Origin: Bacillota bacterium
GTDB lineage: Bacteria; Bacillota; Clostridia; Christensenellales; Aristaeellaceae
Direction: 5' to 3'
Length of the DNA: 64,000 nucleotides
Assembly: GCA_023413135.1 (NCBI GenBank)
Contig: JAEZQK010000094.1
Location: forward strand, 4,232-68,231
Shown here: positions 52,735 through 60,596 of the stretch, in pieces
How positions within the stretch are numbered: position 1 is the first letter of the stretch
Layout of the letters: each line of letters starts with the position of its first letter
Position numbers and translations under genes: made by a program
Notes under the pieces: generated by a model
Databases searched by the model: none
Told to the model about the DNA's origin: nothing
What the model saw: only the letters and a program-made list of their open reading frames with translations

Positions 52735-53610
52735 CTATGCCTTTTCCTGAATTTTGCCGCTGAACAGACCCTGCGGCCTCACCATCAACACAAGGATCAA
52801 CCCGATGTAGATGAGCACCAGCTGGTATGTGGTGCTGATATACGCGCCGCCAAAGGCCTCGATCAGCCCTACGATCAGCCCGCCGACGATGGCGCCGGGC
52901 ACGCTGCCGAACCCGCCGATGACGATGGCGGCAAAGGCCTTCGCGCCCGCGGTGGCGCCCATGGTGTTGTTCAAAAAGAACAGCGGCGCCAACATCCCGC
53001 CGCCGATGCCGGTGATCATGGCGCTTAAGGCAAAGGTCATGGCAATGGAAAAGATGACGGGCACACCCACCATGGAGGCCATATACTGATCCTGCGCGGT
53101 GGCCTGCATGATGTGCCCGATGAATGTTTTTTCCAATAGCATATACACCAGAAACATCAGGATGGCCGACACAATGATGATGGCCAGGTACTGCCCCTGA
53201 ATGATGCCGCCGGCAAACAGCTTGACCGGCGCCGAGATGACCTTGTCCACCTTCACGGGGATGGAGCCCCAGATCAGGCGCGCGCCCTCCTTGAAGACCA
53301 TCGAAGCGCCCATGGCGCTTACGATAATGGCCCGCACTTGCGCTTTGCGCAGGGGCCAATAGGCCGTGCGCATGAACAGCACGCCCACCACGCCGATGCC
53401 CACGCTGGCCAGCACCAGCGACAGAATGATGGGAAGATTCAATATCTGGTTGAACGTGTAGCAAAGATAACCGCCGATCATCAGAAACTCACCCTGGGCG
53501 AAGTTCATAACGCCCACAGCCCGGAAGATGAGCACCATGCCCATGGCGATCAGCCCGTACACAACACCGGTGGAAAGGCCCGACACCAGCAATTGTATGT
53601 TTTGTCCCAT
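52735..53610 (-). CDS. livH: branched-chain amino acid-type ABC transporter permease LivH
   Basis: A 291-aa membrane protein. Family markers are VVYGLIAMGMVLIFRAVGVM-NFAQGEF and the cytoplasmic loop QATAQDQYMASMVGVPV, followed by FGSVPGAIVGGLIVGLIEAF. The ATG at 53610 follows AAAGGAGA with long spacing; in-frame codons further upstream lack a binding site. It lies about 200 nt downstream of the binding-protein gene. Confidence 0.93.
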   Translation of the reverse strand: MGQNIQLLVSGLSTGVVYGLIAMGMVLIFRAVGVMNFAQGEFLMIGGYLCYTFNQILNLPIILSLVLASVGIGVVGVLFMRTAYWPLRKAQVRAIIVSAMGASMVFKEGARLIWGSIPVKVDKVISAPVKLFAGGIIQGQYLAIIIVSAILMFLVYMLLEKTFIGHIMQATAQDQYMASMVGVPVIFSIAMTFALSAMITGIGGGMLAPLFFLNNTMGATAGAKAFAAIVIGGFGSVPGAIVGGLIVGLIEAFGGAYISTTYQLVLIYIGLILVLMVRPQGLFSGKIQEKA

Positions 53611-53807
53611 AATTGGCGTATCTCCTTTTCTCATGGCCATGCAGGCAGCCGCCACGCTTTTGGCAGTATGAAGCCCCAAAGTCAACGCCCTCCGCGCCAG
53701 GGACTCCGGTGCGGAGGGCGCCTATTAAGCATGAAAGAAACTGCCGGTTTAATGAGGGTGGCGGAGCCGCAACCGCAGGATACCCACCCAAGTTATTCAA
53801 CGCTTCC

Positions 53808-54974
53808 TTAGATTTGCTTTTGGGAGTAGATCTCCTGCAAAACGGTGGGTGTTTCATCCACGATTTGCACTACCAGGCCGCCGCGGCCGCAGTCGCCGTT
53901 GGTGCGGCAGTCATAGGTGGTGATGGCGCCGGCATAGGAATCGATGGTCTTCATGGCATCGCGTACCGCCTGACGGTCGGTGGAGCCGGCCTTTTCAATG
54001 GCGGCACAGATCACGCTCACATGGTCGTAAATCTGGGCGGCGGCCTTCGCGCAGACCTGTCCGTACATTTCCTCGTACTTTTGGGAGAAAGCAGCGCCCT
54101 TGGGGTTGGTGGTGTTGGGCACCCAGGCAGCCGCGCTGTACACGCCGTTGAGGGCTTCGCCGCCCAGCTTTAGGGTCACAGGGTCGGCCCAGGCGTTGGA
54201 ACCGAAGATGGGCATGTCCACCATGCCAAAGGCACGGATCTGTTCAGCGATGATGGCCGCTTCGTTAAAGAGGCATGCGCCGATGATGGCTTCAGGCTCC
54301 ACCTGCTGGATCTTGGTGATGTGGGAGGTAAAGTCCTTCGTGCCCGTGGTGAAGGGGACCACTGCCAACGGCTCAATGCCACGGCGCTGGAGCGCTTCGG
54401 TGAACAGGCGCGTTTGGTCAGAAGAGTTGGTTTCCGTGTCATGGATGATGGCGAATTTCTGATAGCCCTTTTCTTCCACGGCGAAACCGATCAAGGCGTC
54501 GATCATGGTTTCCTCGCAGGCGCGCAGCTGGAAGAGCCAGGGATTGTCGTTATTGCAGATGTCCCGCAGCTTGGGGCTGGAGCCCTGTGCCGTGGTGAGG
54601 ATCTGCGCCTGAAGGGCGTCGTTGGAAATGGCGATGTTGTCATTGGAGTTGTCGCTGCCGATGATCGCCACGATCTCCGGGTCGTCGGCCAGCTTGCGGT
54701 ACGCGTTGACCGCGCCCACGTCTGTGCCCAGGCCGTCTTCGATCACGATTTGGATCGGGCGCCCCAGAACGCCGCCGGCATCATTGATTTCCTGGGTGAT
54801 AATGGCGGCGGCGTTGGAAGCATATTCGCCTTCCATGGCGCGCTCGCCGGTCAGCACGGTGGCAAGGCCGATTTTGATGGGCTGTCCGCTGGGGGCGGCC
54901 ACAGCAAAAGCTGGCGCAGAGTAAAGGGTCAGGACCATGATGGCAGACAGGAGGAGCGCGAAAGCCTTTTTCAT
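53808..54974 (-). CDS. substrate-binding protein of the Liv-type ABC transporter (LivJ-like)
   Basis: A 388-aa secreted protein of the periplasmic-binding-protein-like fold class I, peripla_BP_6 family. The signal peptide MKKAFALLLSAIMVLTLYSA ends near AFAVAAP. The mature part has IKIGLATVLTGERAMEGEYA, EINDAGGVLGRPIQIVIEDG, IIGSDNSNDNIAISN and FGSNAWADPVTLKLGG, as in LivJ-type binding proteins. The ATG at 54974 follows AAGGAAGG. A hydrophilic amino acid, amide or related ligand is likely; the exact ligand is unknown. A LacI-type operator overlaps the start of transcription. Confidence 0.9.
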   Translation of the reverse strand: MKKAFALLLSAIMVLTLYSAPAFAVAAPSGQPIKIGLATVLTGERAMEGEYASNAAAIITQEINDAGGVLGRPIQIVIEDGLGTDVGAVNAYRKLADDPEIVAIIGSDNSNDNIAISNDALQAQILTTAQGSSPKLRDICNNDNPWLFQLRACEETMIDALIGFAVEEKGYQKFAIIHDTETNSSDQTRLFTEALQRRGIEPLAVVPFTTGTKDFTSHITKIQQVEPEAIIGACLFNEAAIIAEQIRAFGMVDMPIFGSNAWADPVTLKLGGEALNGVYSAAAWVPNTTNPKGAAFSQKYEEMYGQVCAKAAAQIYDHVSVICAAIEKAGSTDRQAVRDAMKTIDSYAGAITTYDCRTNGDCGRGGLVVQIVDETPTVLQEIYSQKQI

Positions 54975-55013
54975 GAGTTTCATCCTTCCTTTTTGGTTTT
55001 GCCTTTTTCGATT

Positions 55014-55027
55014 TGAATACGTTTTCA
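55014..55027. promoter_or_regulatory. LacI/CcpA-type operator upstream of the binding-protein gene
   Basis: TGAATACGTTTTCA differs at one position from TGWAANCGNTNWCA and is embedded in a 20-bp near-palindrome (55011-55030). It lies just downstream of the leftward -10 at 55044, where bound repressor would block transcription. Confidence 0.65.
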
Positions 55028-55043
55028 AATCGTTTATGTGTCT

Positions 55044-55071
55044 ATTATATGCGAAACAAATCTAAATGCAA
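55044..55071 (-). promoter_or_regulatory. promoter of the Liv-type operon
   Basis: On the minus strand TTGCAT, 16-nt spacer, TATAAT. The predicted transcription start is near 55037, with the operator at +10 to +23. Confidence 0.7.
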
Positions 55072-55142
55072 TAGAAAATCCAATTTTTTCTCAGAAAAAT
55101 TTGGATGTATTGAATATCTATTTATGATCTTGATTTTTTGTT

Positions 55143-55156
55143 TGAAAACGTTATGA
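55143..55156. promoter_or_regulatory. second LacI/CcpA-type operator between the divergent genes
   Basis: TGAAAACGTTATGA differs at one position from the cre-like consensus. It lies about 40 nt upstream of the lacI-type gene's -35 and 130 bp from the first operator, a spacing compatible with looping. Confidence 0.55.
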
Positions 55157-55194
55157 TATTAGAAGGCAGTAAAACCGCGTTTTTGAAAAGAAGC

Positions 55195-55223
55195 TTGAAA
55201 ATAAGCGGCGGAACCGTTACACT
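55195..55223 (+). promoter_or_regulatory. promoter of the LacI-family regulator gene
   Basis: TTGAAA, 17-nt spacer, TACACT, about 45 nt before the ATG. Confidence 0.6.
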
Positions 55224-55268
55224 ATAGATCAGACACCCCGGCGCAAGCCAGGAAAGATAGGATGTCAA

Positions 55269-56297
55269 ATGAAAAAAAGCATTACCATCAAAGATATTGC
55301 CGCTGAGGCCGGGGTCTCACTGGCTACAGTATCCCGGGTTATCAACAACAGCACCGGCGTCACGGAAGACAAGCGCAGGCGCGTGGAAAAAACCATCAAA
55401 AAATTCAATTATCACCCCAACCTTGTGGCGCGGGGGCTGAAAAATGACTCCACACAAACCATTGCCATGCTCATTTCCGACGGCAACAACGAGTACTTTG
55501 GCCAAATCACAAAGGCGGTTGAAAACGTTATCCGCCCCGACAGATACAACCTGTTCTACTGCAATACCGCTTCGGAGCAGGATACCGAGGAGAGCTACCT
55601 GCGCCTGATGACCGAACGGCAGGTGGACGGCTTTATCATCAACACCACCGGCCATAACAACGACTATATTACGCAGCTCAGCCAAACCGTGCCGGTGGTT
55701 CTTCTTCACCGCCGCATCCCCAACCCCCAGTTCAGGGGAGACTTTCTGGATGCGGATTTTGCCACCGTCTCCTATGATTTATGCCAGCACTTGATCCAAA
55801 AGGGGCATAGGCGCATCGGGCTGATCTGCGGCCCTTCCTTCTTAAGCTCCCACCGGGACCGGCTGGTCAATATCCAGCGTTCGCTCAAGACCATAGGGGT
55901 AACGATGCAGGAAGGCGACCCCTACTTATTTGAAGGGCCGCTCACCAAAGAATTTGGCTACCGAAGCTGCGCCTCCCTGATGGGGATGCAAAACCCGCCC
56001 ACCGCGCTGGTCATCTCCCACAGCAATACCACCATCGGCGCGCTGCGCTTTTTCAAGGAAAAAGGCATCCGCGTACCCGAGGATATTTCGTTCGTAAGCC
56101 CATGCGACGTCCAATTGGCGGATATATTGTATGTGGAACCTACCTGCGCATTGCCGGACACATGGGCGCTGGGGGAAAGATGCGGCCGCATGCTGATGGA
56201 ACGCATCCGCAACGGCAACGACATGGTCAACCGGGAAGCCCTTTATACGCCCACCATCTCATATGGACAAAGCGTCCGTGATATCACGCAGGAATAA
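55269..56297 (+). CDS. LacI-family transcriptional regulator
   Basis: A 342-aa protein. The N-terminal HTH reads TIKDIAAEAGVSLATVSRVI followed by the hinge region (YHPNLVARGLK). The effector domain of the sugar-binding-protein type follows (IAMLISDGNNEYFGQITKAV, RIGLICGPSFLSSHRDRL, EDISFVSPCDVQLADI). It is divergent from the Liv-type operon, and two LacI-type operators lie between them, so it probably regulates both. The effector is probably a small sugar-like or purine-like ligand, which would fit the nearby rpiB. This is inference. Confidence 0.9.
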   Translation: MKKSITIKDIAAEAGVSLATVSRVINNSTGVTEDKRRRVEKTIKKFNYHPNLVARGLKNDSTQTIAMLISDGNNEYFGQITKAVENVIRPDRYNLFYCNTASEQDTEESYLRLMTERQVDGFIINTTGHNNDYITQLSQTVPVVLLHRRIPNPQFRGDFLDADFATVSYDLCQHLIQKGHRRIGLICGPSFLSSHRDRLVNIQRSLKTIGVTMQEGDPYLFEGPLTKEFGYRSCASLMGMQNPPTALVISHSNTTIGALRFFKEKGIRVPEDISFVSPCDVQLADILYVEPTCALPDTWALGERCGRMLMERIRNGNDMVNREALYTPTISYGQSVRDITQE

Positions 56298-56330
56298 ATC
56301 TCCATTTAGAGGTTTTCAGGGGTAGGGTAA

Positions 56331-56364
56331 GGGGAGGGGGCCTTTTTCAAAAGGCCCCCTCCCC
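56331..56364. terminator. perfect 16-bp hairpin between converging genes
   Basis: GGGGAGGGGGCCTTTT pairs with its complement around a 2-nt loop, 34 nt after the LacI-type stop and 17 nt before the stop of the opposing gene. There is no T-run; the tail is GTTATAAC. Confidence 0.6.
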
Positions 56365-56381
56365 GTTATAACTTTACCGTT

Positions 56382-56900
56382 CTATACGGTCAATCCCCTG
56401 CCGTCCTCCGGCGGGAGCCAGGCCATGTATCTTTCCCTGGGATGGCAGGTGCGGATGGTGCGGGCGATCGCCTGAAGTTCTTCCTGACTTTGGAAGGCCT
56501 GGTACCGGGTATAGAGCACACGCAGCGCGCTGAGGCTTGGCTGCTGCAGGGAATAAGTCTTCAGCAGCTCGTAATTGACGGAGTAGGGGGACAAGGATTC
56601 CATCAGGACACCCAGCATATCATCGGTCATCATCTGAAAATCAGAGGTGTGGATGCGGACTTCCTCCCCGTCGTCCAGGAACACCCGCATGGTGCCCATG
56701 GTGAGGCGGCGCAAGGACATGAACAAAAAGCTGTCCAACCGCTTGCACAGCTTTTCCAGGTCTTCCTTATAGGGGGCATAGCTGCGCAGCACGTCGGCAG
56801 TCGCCTCCGCAAGCGTCGTGCTGTCCAGCAGATAGGAACCCACCCAAGGGTGCAGCGCCCGTGCCACATCCTGGGTGCGGATGACGGCAGCCACCTTCAT
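56382..56900 (-). CDS. hypothetical protein next to oriC
   Basis: A 172-aa soluble protein, mostly helical (MKVAAVIRTQDVARALHPWV..., SLRRLTMGTMRVFLDDGEEV, LQAIARTIRTCHPRERYMAW). I do not recognise a family. It is transcribed away from oriC/dnaA. A modest AGGTGACATGAAGG context gives GCGAGGTGAC before the ATG. Confidence 0.65.
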   Translation of the reverse strand: MKVAAVIRTQDVARALHPWVGSYLLDSTTLAEATADVLRSYAPYKEDLEKLCKRLDSFLFMSLRRLTMGTMRVFLDDGEEVRIHTSDFQMMTDDMLGVLMESLSPYSVNYELLKTYSLQQPSLSALRVLYTRYQAFQSQEELQAIARTIRTCHPRERYMAWLPPEDGRGLTV

Positions 56901-57078
56901 GTCACCTCGCGCGAAGGATAGCCCTACTTTCTACATGCCCTACCATAAATCCTTGTCTGTTTCAAAAACACCGTATAAAAATCCTGTGTCATTTATGTTT
57001 CCAAATTTCGCCAAAGAGCATAAATATACAATATGTGTGGCTTTTTATCCGAAAACACGTTCGGTCAGCGCCAAGTCT

Positions 57079-57356
57079 TGTGGTTGAAAAATTGGACAAC
57101 CACCATCCCTAGGGAAAAAGTTTTCAACAGCCGGGAGGCCTATACAACGCGGCCATCTGTGTACAACCCTTGAAAATACGGGGCGTATCTGGTATTATAG
57201 GTGGACAGCCGCGGGCGTGACTCTCTTTATCCACAGGGAGTTTTCCACAGTCCAAGGGTGAATTTTGCGCGTGTCGATTTTTTTGTTTTTTTCACGCGCT
57301 TTGGGCGCGTATAATACCTTGTATATTTTTTGTATTCATACTAAGGGGGGCAGCGG
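57079..57356. other. probable chromosomal replication origin (oriC) upstream of dnaA
   Basis: The 456-base gap 56901-57356 contains a perfect DnaA box TTATCCACA (57227-57235), a one-mismatch box TTTTCCACA (57241-57249), weaker candidates TGTGGTTGA (57079-57087) and TGTGTACAA near 57158, and T-rich stretches near 57278-57292 and 57320-57335 that could be the unwinding element. It lies directly before dnaA. I see no gene in the gap. Confidence 0.75.
57170..57198 (+). promoter_or_regulatory. dnaA promoter upstream of the DnaA boxes
   Basis: TTGAAA, 17-nt spacer, TATTAT. The two best DnaA boxes fall about 20-45 nt downstream of the predicted start, which would allow autoregulation. A second TATAAT at 57310 has no good -35. 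Confidence 0.65.
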
Positions 57357-58682
57357 ATGAATGTAATGGAGTTATGGGAGAAGGCATGCCGCTTTTTGCA
57401 GGAGGAGATGAATGAAGTCTCCTACAAAACGTGGATTGCAAGTTCCTTGAAGCCCCTGGAGCTGGAAGATAATTGTCTGTATATAGAAGTGGTCACGGAC
57501 TACATGAAGCAGATGATCGCCAGCCGGTATGCCATGCTGATCGCCAACGCGGTGAGCCAGGCGGCCGGCCATACGATTTCCATAGAAATCATCACGCCCC
57601 AGGAATCGGCTGCCCGCCGGGCTGCCAAGGCTTCTCCCGCCTCCCAGAGCTCCAATGTCAGCCTGAATCCTAAATACACCTTTGACACCTTTGTGGTGGG
57701 CAGCGGCAACAGGTTTGCCCATGCTGCCTCCCTGGCGGTGGCGGAGGCCCCTGCCGATGCCTATAACCCCCTGTTCATCTATGGCGGCGTAGGTTTGGGC
57801 AAAACCCACCTTATGCACGCCATCGGCCATTATGTGCAGCAGCAGTACCCCAGCCTGCGGCTTTTGTACATCACCAGCGAAAACTTCACCAACGAGCTCA
57901 TCGCCTCCATCCAGAAGAATAAGAATGCCGAATTCCGCAGCCGCTTCCGCAGCGTGGACATATTGATGGTGGACGATATCCAGTTCATTGCCGGGCGGGA
58001 CAGCACCCAGGAGGAGTTTTTCCATACCTTCAACACGCTGCACACCGCCGGCAAGCAGATTATTATGACCAGTGATAAGCCGCCCAAGGACATCGCCCGC
58101 CTGGAGGAGCGGCTGTGCAGCCGCTTTGAGTGGGGGCTGATCGCCGATATCCAGCGCCCGGACATTGAAACGCGTATCGCCATTTTGCGCAAAAAGGCGG
58201 AGCGGGAGCACATCTTAGTTCCCGATGGCGTGCTGGAGATGATCGCCCAGCGCATCGACTCCAACATCAGGGAACTGGAAGGAAGCCTGACGCGCCTGGT
58301 GGCATTTTCCTCCCTTACCGGCAAGCCCATCACCAACGCGCTGGCGGAGGAAGCGCTTAGGGAAGTGTTCGCCCAGCGGGAAGTGCGCCGCGTCACCTGC
58401 GAGCTGATACAGGAGATGGTGGCCGACTACTACAGCATTTCCGTGGATGATTTGAAAAGCGCAAGGCGCAACCGGGAAGTTACCGTGCCCCGCCAGGTGG
58501 CCATGTATCTTACCCGGGAAATGGTGGGGCTGTCGCTGCCCCGTATTGGCGAAAGCTTCGGCGGGCGCGATCACACCACCGTCATGCACAGCTGCGAAAA
58601 GGTGCAGGATATTTTGAGGGACAACCCCGGCTTTTTAAGCCAGATGGATGATATACGAAGGCTCATCAAGGATGGGAAATAA
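57357..58682 (+). CDS. dnaA: chromosomal replication initiator DnaA
   Basis: A 441-aa protein with all four domains. Domain I ([20 protein letters not shown]) is followed by a short linker. The AAA domain has Walker A GGVGLGKT (143-150), Walker B with D206-D207 in LMVDDIQFI, and sensor segments [11 protein letters not shown]. Domain IV carries the DnaA-box-binding motif [11 protein letters not shown] starting at residue 402. AAGGGGGG precedes the ATG. It binds the upstream boxes to start replication. Downstream is an M16 peptidase and not dnaN, which is unusual. Confidence 0.98.
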   Translation: MNVMELWEKACRFLQEEMNEVSYKTWIASSLKPLELEDNCLYIEVVTDYMKQMIASRYAMLIANAVSQAAGHTISIEIITPQESAARRAAKASPASQSSNVSLNPKYTFDTFVVGSGNRFAHAASLAVAEAPADAYNPLFIYGGVGLGKTHLMHAIGHYVQQQYPSLRLLYITSENFTNELIASIQKNKNAEFRSRFRSVDILMVDDIQFIAGRDSTQEEFFHTFNTLHTAGKQIIMTSDKPPKDIARLEERLCSRFEWGLIADIQRPDIETRIAILRKKAEREHILVPDGVLEMIAQRIDSNIRELEGSLTRLVAFSSLTGKPITNALAEEALREVFAQREVRRVTCELIQEMVADYYSISVDDLKSARRNREVTVPRQVAMYLTREMVGLSLPRIGESFGGRDHTTVMHSCEKVQDILRDNPGFLSQMDDIRRLIKDGK

Positions 58683-58705
58683 GGGTTACAAAGGGGGATG
58701 GATCA

Positions 58706-59992
58706 ATGGCGGCATATCAGGAAATCCGGCTGAAAAACGGCCTTCAACTCTCCGCCTATCAGCTTCCCCATTTGCATTCCCTTGAGATGGGCGTGTATTT
58801 CAAGGGCGGCTCGCTGTATGAAAACAGGAGCAACCAAGGCATATCCCATCTGCTGGAGCATCTTTGCTTCCGCAACTTGGGTGGCCTTCCCCAGGGGCAA
58901 TTATACCGCCGGCTGGACGCCATGGGGGCAAAGCTGAACGGCACGACCTATCCCGAATGCGTTATCTTTCAAATGCGGGTGGTTCCCCGCTTTTTTGACG
59001 ATGCCTTTGAACTGATGCTCCGCCTGTTTGCCCCCGGCAAATGGACCGGGGAGGAAATCGACGCCGAAAAACAGGTGGTCCTCCGGCAAATCGAAAACGA
59101 CGAGCAAAACTTTTTGTGGGATATGAGCACCCGGTATTTTAGGACAAAGGCCGGCGCCTTCCCAGGCATGGGCACCAAAGACAGCGTGCTGCGCATGTCT
59201 TCGGATTTGATCCACCAGTGGAAAAAGAAAATATTCCGCCCCTCCAATGCCTGCTTTGTGCTCACGGGCAACTTTTCAGACGGCATGCTGGAAAAGGCCC
59301 GGGAGGTTCTGGAGGAGCTTCCCGACCTGGGCCCCTGCCTTTTTGAACAGCCCTCGCCCATGAGTTTTTGCATGCGGGATGAAAGCAGCGACGAGCTGTT
59401 CAACGCCGATTATGATTTGGCCCAGGTTTTGCTGTATTTTGATATAGACTCCAACCTGGTGTTTCCCGCCTGCGCCGATATGCTCAGCCATATGACAGGG
59501 GATGGGCTCAGCTCCGTGCTGTTCCTGGAGCTTAGGGAAAAGCATGCGCTGGTGGATGACATCAGCTCCGAGGTGGTTGCGGTAGGCCCCTACCGCCGCT
59601 TCGCCATTGATTATGAGGTGACGCACGACCGGCTAGCAGAAAGCCTGGAGCTTGTTTTTTCCATCCTGGGCAAGCTTCGCAGGTTCATCAGCCATGAGCA
59701 GATGGACAGTTCACGCATCTACTTTACCGAAAATGAGAGCATCATACTGGATAAAGCCGGAAGCATGAACGAACGGCTGGGAATGGCCTTTATGGCCGGC
59801 AACACCGACGAGTGCGACGTGGAGGTAAGGATGCGCCTGCACGGTGACCTGACGGCGGAAGACATACAGGATGCCGCCCAGGCCATTTTCCGGCCAGAGA
59901 CGCTGTCCTGCTTTATTGAGAAAAACCCTAAAAAGGTGAAAGCCGCCGATCTGCGTGAGACGCTGAAAAAGTGCAGGGAATTGCTTAGATAA
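58706..59992 (+). CDS. M16-family zinc peptidase (or inactive homologue)
   Basis: A 428-aa protein of the insulinase-like M16 family. The inverted zinc motif H48-L-L-E51-H52 is intact within GISHLLEHLCF. The third ligand is normally a Glu seven residues after the Glu of an ExxVVxxE pattern. Here E121-K-Q-V-V-L-R has Gln at position 128, with E130 two residues later. The C-terminal half is the second M16 domain (LVDDISSEVVAVGPYRRFAI). It starts 24 nt after dnaA with AAAGGGGGATGG upstream and is probably co-transcribed with it. Peptide degradation or processing is the likely role if active. Confidence 0.82.
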   Translation: MAAYQEIRLKNGLQLSAYQLPHLHSLEMGVYFKGGSLYENRSNQGISHLLEHLCFRNLGGLPQGQLYRRLDAMGAKLNGTTYPECVIFQMRVVPRFFDDAFELMLRLFAPGKWTGEEIDAEKQVVLRQIENDEQNFLWDMSTRYFRTKAGAFPGMGTKDSVLRMSSDLIHQWKKKIFRPSNACFVLTGNFSDGMLEKAREVLEELPDLGPCLFEQPSPMSFCMRDESSDELFNADYDLAQVLLYFDIDSNLVFPACADMLSHMTGDGLSSVLFLELREKHALVDDISSEVVAVGPYRRFAIDYEVTHDRLAESLELVFSILGKLRRFISHEQMDSSRIYFTENESIILDKAGSMNERLGMAFMAGNTDECDVEVRMRLHGDLTAEDIQDAAQAIFRPETLSCFIEKNPKKVKAADLRETLKKCRELLR

Positions 59993-60019
59993 ATCTCAAA
60001 AAATGCTGTTGATATGAAC

Positions 60020-60165
60020 CGGCACAGGCGGGCGATTGATAATCGCCCCTACGATGTCGTTTGTTTATTGGCTTCTCTGCCGGGACATATGAGAGCCGGA
60101 AGAAAAGCCAATATACTCTTTGCAGCCGTAGGGGCGATTATTAATCGCCCGCAGAGTACCGGCTT
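60020..60165. repeat. copy of the GTAGGGGCGATTA repeat family
   Basis: TAATCGCCCCTAC (60040-60052) and GTAGGGGCGATTA (60128-60140) face outward. The stretch between them (TTTGTTTATTGGCTTCTCTG, then GAGAGCCGGAAGAAAAGCCA) matches the spacer found at 34018-34045. It fills part of the 604-base gap 59993-60596, which otherwise holds a terminator and a promoter and no gene. Confidence 0.8.
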
Positions 60166-60260
60166 TCGATAGGCCGGAGAAGAAATGCTCTCATCCGATA
60201 ACAGGAATATCAATGCACTTATGTTTAATAGTGGGATGATAAGATTCATTCTTTAGGGGT

Positions 60261-60306
60261 CCGGGGAGGGCGGCTTTTTCAAAAGGCGCTCTCCCCGGCC
60301 TTTTTC
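60261..60306 (+). terminator. hairpin with T-run after the dnaA/M16 region
   Basis: CCGGGGAG-GCG-CTTTT pairs with AAAAG-CGC-CTCCCCGG, followed by CCTTTTTCA. The stem resembles those at 41327 and 56331. Confidence 0.7.
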
Positions 60307-60514
60307 ACGCCCGTTCCCCGCTTCCGTTACGGCCAGGGATTCCCATGTGTTTTGGTGAAACAAACGGTGCAAAATCATCGTCCTATAAAAGCGCATCGGC
60401 AAAAGATGCGGGTTTTTCAAACAAAAGGCGTAACCCCTTGCCGGCAGGCGGCTGTTCTAATATCTAATGAAAACATGAACAGACTGTAACTTTTCAGATT
60501 TTTACGCCATTTGC

Positions 60515-60543
60515 TTGCAGTACCGCATGGCCTGTGCCATAAT
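60515..60543 (+). promoter_or_regulatory. promoter of the parvulin-like gene
   Basis: TTGCAG, 17-nt spacer, CATAAT preceded by TGC. A palindromic run CCGGCGCCGGCGCCGG at 60556-60571 follows in the leader. Confidence 0.65.
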
Positions 60544-60596
60544 AAATCTATTATACCGGCGCCGGCGCCGGCACAAAGAAAGGAAATAGTGATTCC

